DNA of 37,955 nt from Vogesella fluminis (lineage in GTDB: Bacteria; Pseudomonadota; Gammaproteobacteria; Burkholderiales; Chromobacteriaceae), in the NCBI RefSeq assembly GCF_014652335.1, contig NZ_BMYP01000031.1, positions 1 to 37,955 of the forward strand. Direction: 5' to 3'. The translations under genes were made by a program, and so were the position numbers. Positions within the stretch are counted from its first letter, which is position 1; each line of letters starts with the position of its first letter. A model generated the notes under the pieces. It made no database searches and was not told the DNA's origin. It saw only the letters and a program-made list of their open reading frames with translations. Below, piece after piece: positions 31,246 through 37,955 of the stretch.

Positions 31246-32838
31246 TCAGCTGAAGCGGTTGGTAATCGGGTAGCGCCAGTCCTTGCCGAAGCCGCGATGG
31301 GTGATGCGCGGGCCGACCGGTGCCTGGCGGCGCTTGTATTCGTTGATCTTCAGCAGGCGCACCACGCGGTTGACGTCGGCCTCGGCATAACCGGCCTTGA
31401 CGATGTCGGCGGCGGACTGGTTGTGCTCGACGTAGCGTTCCATGATGGCGTCCAGTACGTCGTACGGCGGCAGACTGTCTTGGTCTTTCTGGTCGGGGCG
31501 AAGTTCCGCCGACGGCGGCCGGGTGATGATGCGCTCCGGAATGATCTCGCCCTGGGTATTGCGCCAGCGGCACAGCGCGAATACCAGCGTCTTGGCCACG
31601 TCCTTCAGCACTGCGAAACCGCCGGCCATGTCGCCGTACAGCGTGCAGTAGCCGGTGGTCATCTCCGACTTGTTGCCGGTGGTCAGCACCAGCTTGCCGG
31701 ACTTGTTGGACAGTGCCATCAGCAGCGTGCCGCGGATGCGCGCCTGCAGGTTTTCCTCGGTGGTGTCGGCGGGGAGGCCGGCAAACGACGGCGCCAGCGC
31801 GTTCATGAAGCTTTCGTACATCGGCCAGATTTCGATTTCGTCGTACTTCACGCCGACGCGTTGCACCATGTCGCGGCTATCGTCGACGCTGATGTCGGCA
31901 GTGTAGCGCGACGGCATCATCACCGCGTGCACCTTGTCGGCGCCCAGCGCGTCCACCGCGATGGCCAGCGTCAGCGCGGAGTCGATGCCGCCGGACAGGC
32001 CCAGCAGCACGCCGGGGAAGCCGTTCTTGCCGATGTAGTCGCGCACGCCGACCACCAGTGCGCGGTACGCGCTCTCCAGTTCGTCCGGTAGCACGGCAAG
32101 GTTGGCCGCAACGATGTCGCCATCCACCACGTCCAGCAGCAGCAGTTCGTCGTCGTAGGCGGCGGCCTGCGCCACCACTTCACCGGCCTTGTTCAGCGCG
32201 AACGAGGCGCCGTCGAACACCAGTTCGTCCTGGCCGCCGGTGAGGTTGACGTAGGCCATCGGCAGGCCGGTTTCCTGCACGCGGTAGCGCATCACCTCGT
32301 GGCGGGTGGCGATCTTGTTGCGGTGGAACGGCGATGCGTTCAGCGACACGATGACCTCGGCGCCGGCATCGGCGGCTTCGGCGGCCGGTTCCACCGACCA
32401 GCCGTCCTCGCAGATGATGATGCCGACCTTGACGCCATTCTGCTCGAACACCAGTGGCGCGGCGCCGGGGGTGAAGTAGCGGCACTCGTCGAACACTTCG
32501 TTATTGGGCAGCAGCATCTTGTGGTACTGGCCCAATCTGTTGCCGTCGCGCAGCACGGTGGCGGCGTTGAAGCGCTCATTGCCGAGGCGGGCAGGGTGGC
32601 CGATCACCAGCGTGATGCCGTCCAGCATTTCCAGTTCGTCGAGGCCGGCGTAGATGGCGCGGTAGAAGTGGTCGCGCAGCAGCAGGTCTTCCGGGCTGTA
32701 GCCGGTCAGCGCCAGCTCCGGCGTGACCAGCACATCGGCACCCTGTGCCATGGCCGTCCTGGCCAGCTCGAGGATTTTGCGGGTGTTACCGGCAATGTCG
32801 CCGACAACCGGGTTGAACTGGGCAAGTGCAATGCGCAT
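31246..32838 (-). CDS. nadE: Glutamine-dependent NAD+ synthetase
   Basis: ATP-dependent amidation of nicotinate adenine dinucleotide, the last step of NAD synthesis. 530 residues in two domains. The N-terminal nitrilase-type glutaminase (about 1-260) has TPELALTGY (Glu), YHKMLLPNN (Lys) and GIIICEDGW (Cys). The synthetase (about 270-530) has the P-loop SGGIDSALT. The ATG at 32838 gives the expected MRIALAQFNP start; a GTG at 32850 is an alternative. One exact 13-mer copy lies within the gene. Confidence 0.96.
   Translation of the reverse strand: MRIALAQFNPVVGDIAGNTRKILELARTAMAQGADVLVTPELALTGYSPEDLLLRDHFYRAIYAGLDELEMLDGITLVIGHPARLGNERFNAATVLRDGNRLGQYHKMLLPNNEVFDECRYFTPGAAPLVFEQNGVKVGIIICEDGWSVEPAAEAADAGAEVIVSLNASPFHRNKIATRHEVMRYRVQETGLPMAYVNLTGGQDELVFDGASFALNKAGEVVAQAAAYDDELLLLDVVDGDIVAANLAVLPDELESAYRALVVGVRDYIGKNGFPGVLLGLSGGIDSALTLAIAVDALGADKVHAVMMPSRYTADISVDDSRDMVQRVGVKYDEIEIWPMYESFMNALAPSFAGLPADTTEENLQARIRGTLLMALSNKSGKLVLTTGNKSEMTTGYCTLYGDMAGGFAVLKDVAKTLVFALCRWRNTQGEIIPERIITRPPSAELRPDQKDQDSLPPYDVLDAIMERYVEHNQSAADIVKAGYAEADVNRVVRLLKINEYKRRQAPVGPRITHRGFGKDWRYPITNRFS
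32098..32110 (+). repeat. Intragenic copy of the repeated 13-mer in nadE
   Basis: Exact AAGGTTGGCCGCA on the plus strand, antisense to nadE, where it encodes A-A-N-L. Confidence 0.9.
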
Positions 32839-32907
32839 CGGGAGAACCACCAGTAGAGAATCGATCGGCCGATTTTAGCGTTGTCTCGCCCGCACCGCAT
32901 AAAAAAC

Positions 32908-32936
32908 TTGCGCAACGGCCGACTCGCTTATACAAT
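32908..32936 (+). promoter_or_regulatory. Promoter of the tRNA-Ser pair
   Basis: TTGCGC (32908-32913) and TACAAT (32931-32936), spaced 17 bp, about 48 bp before the first tRNA. Confidence 0.65.
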
Positions 32937-32983
32937 GCGCCTCCTCTGTTGCTTGAGCGGAAACGCCAGCGGCAAAGCCATCT

Positions 32984-33074
32984 GGAGAGGTGGATGAGTG
33001 GTTTAAGTCGCACGCCTGGAAAGCGTGTTTAGGGTAATACCCTAACGGGGGTTCGAATCCCCCCCTCTCCGCCA
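32984..33074 (+). tRNA. tRNA-Ser (GGA), copy 1
   Basis: 91 nt including the encoded CCA. Acceptor GGAGAGG pairs with CCTCTCC, the anticodon loop reads CTGGAAA with GGA, there is a long class II variable arm, and the T-loop is TTCGAAT. Discriminator G, as for serine tRNAs. Confidence 0.96.
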
Positions 33075-33122
33075 GATTTCCATTGTCCCGCTAGCGCGGC
33101 ACGATATTGCAGTACACCTCAC

Positions 33123-33213
33123 GGAGAGGTGGATGAGTGGTTTAAGTCGCACGCCTGGAAAGCGTGTTTAGGGTAATACCCTAACGGGGGTTCGAATCCC
33201 CCCCTCTCCGCCA
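33123..33213 (+). tRNA. tRNA-Ser (GGA), copy 2
   Basis: Identical in all 91 nt to the copy 48 bp upstream. Followed by a strong terminator, so the two probably form one transcript. Confidence 0.96.
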
Positions 33214-33218
33214 GTATT

Positions 33219-33250
33219 GAAAAAGCCAGCTGCCTGCAGCTGGCTTTTTC
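33219..33250. terminator. Terminator after the tRNA pair
   Basis: Perfect 15-base arms centred at 33234-33235 (core AAAAAGCCAGCTG / CAGCTGGCTTTTT) with T-runs on both strands. It can also end the convergent lipoprotein gene. Confidence 0.92.
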
Positions 33251-33259
33251 GCGTTTGCG

Positions 33260-33709
33260 CTACGGCCCCGGCAGCTGCCAGTCGCCCCGGCTGCGGAACG
33301 GCATGTCGCCCAGCGTGCCGACGCCGAACACGGTGCCGTCGATCTGGTAGGTGAGCGCCGCCTTGCCGCCCGCCAGCTTGCCCAGCTGCTTCAGCCAGCC
33401 GGAGAGCGAGGTGTGCAGCAGCACCTTGACGGTATCGTTGCCCAGCGCCGGGATGCTGAATGGCTGGCTGCTGGCGCCGCGGGCAAAGTTATCGCCGTCG
33501 AGGCTGACATTGAAGCGCAGCCCCTGCGCGCTGAGCGGCTGCTGATTCGGGTTGCTGATGCGCAGCGTGACCTCGAACTCCTGCTCAAACAGCGTGGCCT
33601 TGCCGGTGGGCCGGATGTCGGCCAGCTGCACTTCCGGCTGTGGCCGTGACAGGCTGGCACAGCCGCCGAGCAGGGCTGCCAGCAGCAGCGGGAGCAGATA
33701 TTTGGGCAT
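33260..33709 (-). CDS. LEA14-like (LEA type 2/WHy domain) lipoprotein
   Basis: 149 residues. The N-terminal signal ends in a lipobox (LAALLGGC), giving a lipidated Cys near residue 16. The rest is one LEA type 2/WHy beta-sandwich: VQLADIRPTG, FEVTLRISNPNQQPL and the LRFNVSLDGDNFARG segment. Such proteins are linked to desiccation or envelope stress; no function is proven. The ATG at 33709 follows GAGGGAGA; the frame is open to 33829, but that part is not protein-like and would bury the signal peptide. Confidence 0.85.
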   Translation of the reverse strand: MPKYLLPLLLAALLGGCASLSRPQPEVQLADIRPTGKATLFEQEFEVTLRISNPNQQPLSAQGLRFNVSLDGDNFARGASSQPFSIPALGNDTVKVLLHTSLSGWLKQLGKLAGGKAALTYQIDGTVFGVGTLGDMPFRSRGDWQLPGP

Positions 33710-33922
33710 CGGTGTCTCCCTCAATGGGTGATGGACAATACTCAGTGTACTTGGTGGCCCGTAAGCGTGCGTCGCCGTTTTATCGATATCTGCTGTGTTG
33801 TAGTTGCCAGTCCAGATGATTTGTTTCATATTGGCGTTCTATTCGTTTAGGATAAATGACAGTTCATATTGCACCAGTGCGGTTGGTGCGGACAGACGGT
33901 CATTGCAGTGACGAGGAGCAAG

Positions 33923-34225
33923 ATGAACGCAGCAAAGAAAATCCGGCATTACCTGCAGACCGGGCAGGACGCGGCCCAGGTCGAAATCCTGCTGCAGCTG
34001 GCATACAGCCTGCAGACCGGCAAGCCGTTCCAGTTGCAGCCGCTGCATGACCTGCCGGAGCCGTACTTCGATACCGCGTTGCAGCTGATCCGCGAATGGC
34101 ATCTGGATCACCACATCGCCTCGCGCAGCAAGCTGCTGGAGATGATTTATGCTCGTGCCCAGCGTACCGTTGCACGCAGCGCCCTGTCGGTGACGGCGAC
34201 GTTGCAGGCTGTCACGGAACATTAA
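33923..34225 (+). CDS. Small helical protein of unknown function
   Basis: 100 residues, soluble, predicted mostly helical: KIRHYLQTGQDAAQVEILLQ, LPEPYFDTALQLIREWHL and SKLLEMIYARAQRTVARS. I do not recognise a family. The ATG at 33923 follows GAGGAGCAAG, a good ribosome site, and the gene has its own terminator. The 213-bp upstream region, divergent from the lipoprotein, has a small hairpin (GCACCA / TGGTGC, 33871-33889). Confidence 0.75.
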   Translation: MNAAKKIRHYLQTGQDAAQVEILLQLAYSLQTGKPFQLQPLHDLPEPYFDTALQLIREWHLDHHIASRSKLLEMIYARAQRTVARSALSVTATLQAVTEH

Positions 34226-34295
34226 TCTTATGGGACTAAGCTTGCCTTGCTGCATCCAGTTCCGCTGATAGTCCCTGTAATCCTGTTGCGATTTG

Positions 34296-34330
34296 GCCCG
34301 CGAATGCGGGCCGTTTTCTTTTTTCTTTTC
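34296..34330 (+). terminator. Terminator after the 100-residue gene
   Basis: GGCCCGC-GAAT-GCGGGCC hairpin followed by a long T-rich tract. Confidence 0.9.
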
Positions 34331-35006
34331 AGCGGCAGTCCGGCCACTGCAGCTGGCCGTGACAGGCCTCGTTGAGGCTGGCGACCAGCGCCGCGCACTG
34401 CGATTCGGCAATGCTAAAGCTGAACAGCACCGCTGTGCCGTGCTCCACCGCCAGTAATTGCGCGTCCGCCGCCTGCAACAGGCGGCGCAGCCTGCCTTCC
34501 AGTGGATAGGGGACGAGACACTGCAGCTGGCGTTGGCGGATCAGCGGCAGGCGCACCGCCTGTTCCAGCGCGCTGTCGGTGTAGGCGCGCACCAGACCGC
34601 CGGCGCCGAGCTTCACGCCGCCGTAGTAGCGCACCACGCTGGCCAGCACGCCCTCTAGTGTAGTGCTGCGTTCTTGATGGAACTTGAAATCAGCTTGAAA
34701 CCCGCATGGATATTGGTTTTCATATGTTTCAAATAGCGTGAAACACTACACTAGTTGCTGGTGGCGTAGCACTTCCAGCATCGGCCGGCCGGCGGTGCCG
34801 GATGGTTCGCCGTCGTCGTTGGCCACGGAGTGGCCACCGGCCATCAGCGCCCAGCACGCGTGCGCCGCCGCCGGGTGTGCCGCTTTCAGCGCCGCGATGC
34901 GCGCCAGTGCGCTTTCGCGGTCCGCCATCGGCTCGATACAGCCGAGGAAGCGGCTTTTCTTGATCTCAATCTCGCTATGGACCGCGTGTTGCAGGGTGAA
35001 GGGCAT
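34329..35006 (-). pseudogene. yigZ: YigZ/IMPACT family gene split by a MITE
   Basis: The N-terminal part (35006 to about 34752) encodes FTLQHAVHSEIEIKKSRFLG and DDGEPSGTAGRPMLEVL, hallmark YigZ sequence, then stops after two codons read from the inserted element. The C-terminal part (about 34657 to 34329) resumes with EGVLASVVRYYGGVKLG and GGLVRAYTDSALEQ. Removing the element with one CTAG restores one frame across the junction (CAACTAGAGGGC, Q-L-E-G). The original protein had about 190-195 residues, normal for the family, which is of unclear role (translation-linked). Truncated N- and C-terminal fragments could still be made, but full function is lost unless another copy exists. Confidence 0.93.
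34655..34754. mobile_element. 100-bp MITE-like element with CTAG duplication
   Basis: It begins CTAGTGTAGTG and ends CACTACACTAG, perfect 11-bp inverted ends. CTAG at both ends is the likely target duplication (a TA duplication is equally compatible), leaving TGTAGTG as element terminus. The interior is non-coding, AT-rich, with CTTGAAA repeated and a small hairpin GTTTCA/TGAAAC near the right end. A second copy starts the window (1-60, identical over 60 bases). CTAG targets are known for IS5-type elements and TA for IS630-type; the parent is not visible here. Confidence 0.9.
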
Positions 35007-35032
35007 GCTGGCTCGGCAGGTAAGGGTCAGGG

Positions 35033-35072
35033 GCTTGCGGCCAACCTTGGCGTGCCAGGGTTGGCCGCAAGC
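35033..35072. repeat. 18-bp-arm inverted repeat of the 13-mer
   Basis: Arms 35033-35050 and 35055-35072 with loop CGTG and one T/G mismatch. The left arm holds an exact 13-mer (35036-35048); the right arm has AGGGTTGGCCGCA. It lies just downstream of the DUF486 remnant on its strand and may be that gene's old terminator. Confidence 0.85.
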
Positions 35073-35084
35073 GACGGATGCGCG

Positions 35085-35282
35085 TCAGCCGCGGAACATG
35101 AAGTAGACCGCGCCGACCATGCACAGGCCGGCCCAGACAAAATCCCACTTGAACGGCTGGTTCATATAGAAGATGGCAAACGGCACGAACACCGACAGTG
35201 AGATCACCTCCTGGATGATTTTCAGCTGCGCCACGCTCATCACGCTGAAACCGATGCGGTTGGCCGGCACCTGCAGCAGCAC
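35085..35282 (-). pseudogene. 5'-truncated DMT-type (DUF486) membrane protein gene
   Basis: The C-terminal 65 or so residues are DUF486: LLQVPANRIGFSVMSVAQLK, the KIIQEVISLSVFVPFAIF helix and a final WAGLCMVGAVYFMF helix. Family members are about 110-115 residues with four membrane segments, but the first two helices are missing here. The open frame continues to 35357 with 26 unrelated residues (MANTHKEFVHLNKTC...) from the foreign side. These have AAGGGA before the ATG, so a short hybrid protein might be translated. The break lies at about 35280, where base composition changes. Confidence 0.85.
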
Positions 35283-35407
35283 ATGCAAGTAATTGGTTAG
35301 TGAGCGTGTTTTGCAAGTTTTGTTAAGATGGACAAATTCCTTGTGGGTGTTTGCCATTGTCCCTTTTTTAGCACGTCAATGAGGATGCTCCAGCCTGCGA
35401 AATCACA
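35283..35407. other. Left edge of foreign segment
   Basis: AT-rich 125 bp between the DUF486 break and the permease. TGCAAGT-type words recur (35284, 35312), but no terminal repeat or att site can be defined from one side only. Confidence 0.4.
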
Positions 35408-36643
35408 ATGATCACGACTATTCTCATCATCTTCCTCATCGTCTACCTCGGCATGATTCTGGGTGGGCTACCATTTCTGCAGCTTGACCGTACCGGTGTG
35501 GCACTCCTCGGGGCGATCGCGCTGATCAGCATCAACGCGCTTAGCTTGGAAGAAGCGGTAGATGCCATTCACCTGCCTACCGTAATTCTGCTTTTTTCCT
35601 TTATGGTGATATCGGCGCAGATGCGTCTTGGGGGATTCTATGACTGGATAACCCACAAGCTTGCGGCACTATCACTCAGCCCTCCGTTATTGCTCGCCGT
35701 ACTGATCGCCACGATTGCAGCCCTGTCAGCCGTGTTCAGCAATGACATCGTTTGCCTGGCGATTGCGCCGGTATTGGTCGATGCATGCAAGCAACGCAAG
35801 CTAGCCCCTGTGCCTTTCCTGCTGGCGCTGGCATGCGCGGCCAATATTGGTTCGGCAGCAACGTTGATTGGCAACCCGCAAAACATGCTGATAGGGCAAA
35901 CTTTGCGCTTGCCATTCGCTGGCTATTTCCTTGATGCGGCTTTGCCGGTGGGACTGGGGTTGCTGATTACTTGGGGGGTAATCGTTTGGCAGAGTGGGGG
36001 GCGCTGGCGGGAAGAGGATGCAGTCGCAAATAATGTAGTTGCATTGGGTTTGCAACGTGCGGATGTGCCATTCAATGCCTGGCAAACTACCAAGGGTTTT
36101 GTGATTGCTGCCGTGCTGCTGATCGCATTTCTTGTGGCGCCTTGGCCTACCGAGCATATGGCGCTTGTTGGGGCAGGCATATTGCTTATGAGCCGCAAGC
36201 TTCATTCTCGGAATATGCTGGGATTGGTGGATTGGGAGCTACTGGTCTTGTTTATGAGCCTTTTCGTGGTAAATCATGCGCTTCAGCGCACGGGCATTAC
36301 CGCTGATGCCATTCATCATCTTTCATCACTCGGGGTGCATCTGGATCAGCCAGAGTCATTATTTGCAGCCACATTTCTACTTTCTAACATTGTGTCAAAT
36401 GTTCCCGCCGTTATGTTGCTCCTGCCGGTGGCACAGCATGAGATGAGCGGTTTGTTACTTGCTTTGGTTAGTACGCTCGCGGGTAACTTGCTGATTGTTG
36501 GCAGCATTGCCAACATCATTGTGGTTGATGCGGCTGCCAGGAGAGGGATCGTCATTGATTGGAAGTGCCACGCCCGCGTTGGTATACCCGTTACCGTATT
36601 AACATTGGCCGTATCCGCCGTTTATCTGGCACTACGTTTTTAG
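35408..36643 (+). CDS. SLC13/ArsB-NhaD type permease
   Basis: 411 residues, about 10-12 hydrophobic segments. It matches the ion-transporter superfamily by PFLQLDRTGVALLGAIALI at the start, AVFSNDIVCLAIAPVLVDAC and NIGSAATLIGNPQNMLIG in the first repeat, and FLLSNIVSNVPAVMLLLPV in the second. The substrate may be arsenite, Na+/H+ or an organic anion; the sequence does not decide, and no ars genes are adjacent. It is less GC-rich than the core genes to the left and lacks the 13-mer, as expected for acquired DNA. The ribosome site of ATG 35408 is weak. Confidence 0.82.
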   Translation: MITTILIIFLIVYLGMILGGLPFLQLDRTGVALLGAIALISINALSLEEAVDAIHLPTVILLFSFMVISAQMRLGGFYDWITHKLAALSLSPPLLLAVLIATIAALSAVFSNDIVCLAIAPVLVDACKQRKLAPVPFLLALACAANIGSAATLIGNPQNMLIGQTLRLPFAGYFLDAALPVGLGLLITWGVIVWQSGGRWREEDAVANNVVALGLQRADVPFNAWQTTKGFVIAAVLLIAFLVAPWPTEHMALVGAGILLMSRKLHSRNMLGLVDWELLVLFMSLFVVNHALQRTGITADAIHHLSSLGVHLDQPESLFAATFLLSNIVSNVPAVMLLLPVAQHEMSGLLLALVSTLAGNLLIVGSIANIIVVDAAARRGIVIDWKCHARVGIPVTVLTLAVSAVYLALRF

Positions 36644-36697
36644 TTTGTTATGCTGTGAAGTAGTTTTCCGTGCAAGGCCAAGATAGAGAGCCCGCCA

Positions 36698-37900
36698 ATG
36701 AGAGGGTTACGGCGCAAGGTACTTTTGCCTGTTTTTCAATTATCGGAACTGACGACGGCAGATGATCCTCGTGCACTTACGAGAATCATCATGGAAGGTA
36801 AGGGGCGCCCGTCCTTGACCTACCATTACCGATTTAGTTGGGAAGAGAATGCCAAGCGAGGATTCAACTTCAACCTATTTCCTGTTGTGCTCGACCGGAA
36901 TGCTGCTCCGTGGCATCTAGGTATCTGCTACATCCTTGCCCTATTGGAGGGGGATACGGCCCCTGTCATGACAACGTATCAGAGTAGAGCGGACGATCTT
37001 GGCGCTTTCAAGGAGTGGCTAGATACCCAAGACGATCCCGACGATCTGATGTTTCGATTCCCTAGGATTAAGTTGCGAAGACCGACCTATCGTTATCGTG
37101 GTTATCTTCAGCAGCAGATTCAGGCTGGTGAGGTTGCACCGACTACAGCTAAGAGGCGGATGGGAACGGTTGTCGCCTTCTATCGCTGGCTGATTGGCAG
37201 CAACTACTTCCAACCAGAGTATCCGCCGTGGGAGGAGAAGCATTACCAGCTTGCCTTCAAAACTGGCGAGGGGATTGCGATATTTAAGAAGGTTGTTTCC
37301 ACTGACATAAGGATCGGAGCACCCAAATCGGAAGATCCTTTTGCTGGTACCATTCAGGATGGAGGCAAGCTGCGGCCACTGACCGGCAGGGAGCAGCACT
37401 GGGTTTTAGAAGCCTCCGAGGCTAAAGGTAACACCGAGTGCTACTTGATCCAGCTTTTCATGCTGGTTACCGGAGCACGCATACAGACGGCTTGTACACT
37501 ACGTCTACGGCACTTCACAAATCTTAGTCCGCAATATTCCACGGCTTTGACTGGAGATGGTGAGGTATTCAAATTAAAAGCTGGCCCTGGCACGGGTATC
37601 GACACTAAAAATAATAAAAATGGCATGCTGCTGATTCCGCGCCCAGTTTATGAACTGCTTCGCACCTATGCTTTGTCCGAGCGCGCCAAGCTGCGCAGAA
37701 GCAGATTTGTAGCTAAGCATGGTGAGCATCTCGATGCTTACCTATTCCTAACACAGCAAGGTACGCCTTATTACACAGCTAGGGCTGAGGCTCTGCGCTT
37801 TATACCCGACCTTGACTGCCGCTACGAGAAAACTGGTCAGTCCGTACGCCAATTTCTCAAAGAACATGTCATTCCTTATGTGCGCGAGCATCATGACTGA
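36698..37900 (+). pseudogene. Tyrosine recombinase gene truncated by an IS
   Basis: 400 residues remain. The N-terminal about 200 residues resemble a core-binding region (YQSRADDLGAFKEWL; TTAKRRMGTVVAFYRWLIG). The catalytic domain begins with LFMLVTGARIQTACTLRLRHF, where TGAR holds the first catalytic Arg, and a Lys-rich turn (GIDTKNNKNG). The HxxR box and the tyrosine nucleophile are absent because the frame ends at TGA 37898-37900, which is the first triplet of an IS end. The gene is therefore inactive as it stands. It probably mobilised the segment right of 35280. ATG 36698 has AGAGAG upstream. Confidence 0.85.
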
Positions 37901-37955
37901 ACCGCCCCGGGTTTCGCGGAGGCCATTTTGTGTGAGTCAGACCAGCATGGCCTGC
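37898..37955. mobile_element. End of an IS3-family-like insertion sequence
   Basis: From 37898 the sequence reads TGAACCGCCCCGGGTTTCGC, a terminus I recognise from IS3-family elements of Betaproteobacteria; it starts with the expected TG. Only 58 bases are in the window, so the transposase is not visible. Confidence 0.7.

Overview
The window looks like the chromosome of a GC-rich betaproteobacterium of the order Neisseriales, probably a Chromobacteriaceae/Vogesella-like organism. The gene orders ssb-MFS-uvrA and pcnB-folK-deoxynucleoside kinase-panBCD, the two-subunit arginine succinyltransferase and the orphan ECF-type permease all suggest this. The genus is an inference from gene content, not a database match. 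Nearly all of positions 1-35280 is compact core genome with short gaps and frequent 4-bp start/stop overlaps.

Layout. 57-1966 (minus): ssb and a YajR-like MFS transporter, divergent from uvrA (2107-4932, plus) and a VOC protein. 5478-7728 (minus): an EAL-domain protein and NnrS. 8065-14275 (plus): an arginine succinyltransferase-pathway operon, astC-aruF-aruG-astD-astB, without astE. 14785-18279 (plus): livHMGF branched-chain amino-acid ABC transporter genes behind a long AT-rich leader, with no binding protein. 18369-19906: a YdcF/ElyC-like membrane protein and a CinA/MoaB-domain protein. 20038-24886: nadC (minus), a CbiM-like permease and a MAPEG protein (plus), then murB, a MATE exporter and a small unknown gene (minus). 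25265-30506 (plus): pcnB-folK-dNK-panB-panC-panD-rraA. 30580-32838 (minus): lolA and nadE. Then come two identical tRNA-Ser(GGA) genes, a LEA14-like lipoprotein and a small unknown gene.

The right end is mobile-element territory. A YigZ/IMPACT gene is split by a 100-bp MITE-like element with perfect 11-bp terminal repeats and a CTAG duplication. Sixty identical bases of the same element, inverted, begin the window beside ssb. A DUF486 gene loses its 5' half at about 35280. Beyond that lies less GC-rich DNA with an SLC13/ArsB-type permease and a tyrosine recombinase gene that is cut off by an IS3-type end at 37898.

The most interesting signal is a 13-bp word, AAGGTTGGCCGCA. It has 12 exact copies in 38 kb, and several more with AACGTT in place of AAGGTT. 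Copies form near-perfect inverted pairs between convergent genes, and single copies sit inside five coding genes on both strands and in different reading frames. It is absent from the foreign right end. This is the genomic behaviour of a DNA uptake sequence as known in Neisseriaceae, but with a word unlike the known Neisseria dialects. It may be an undescribed uptake-sequence dialect or a REP-like system.
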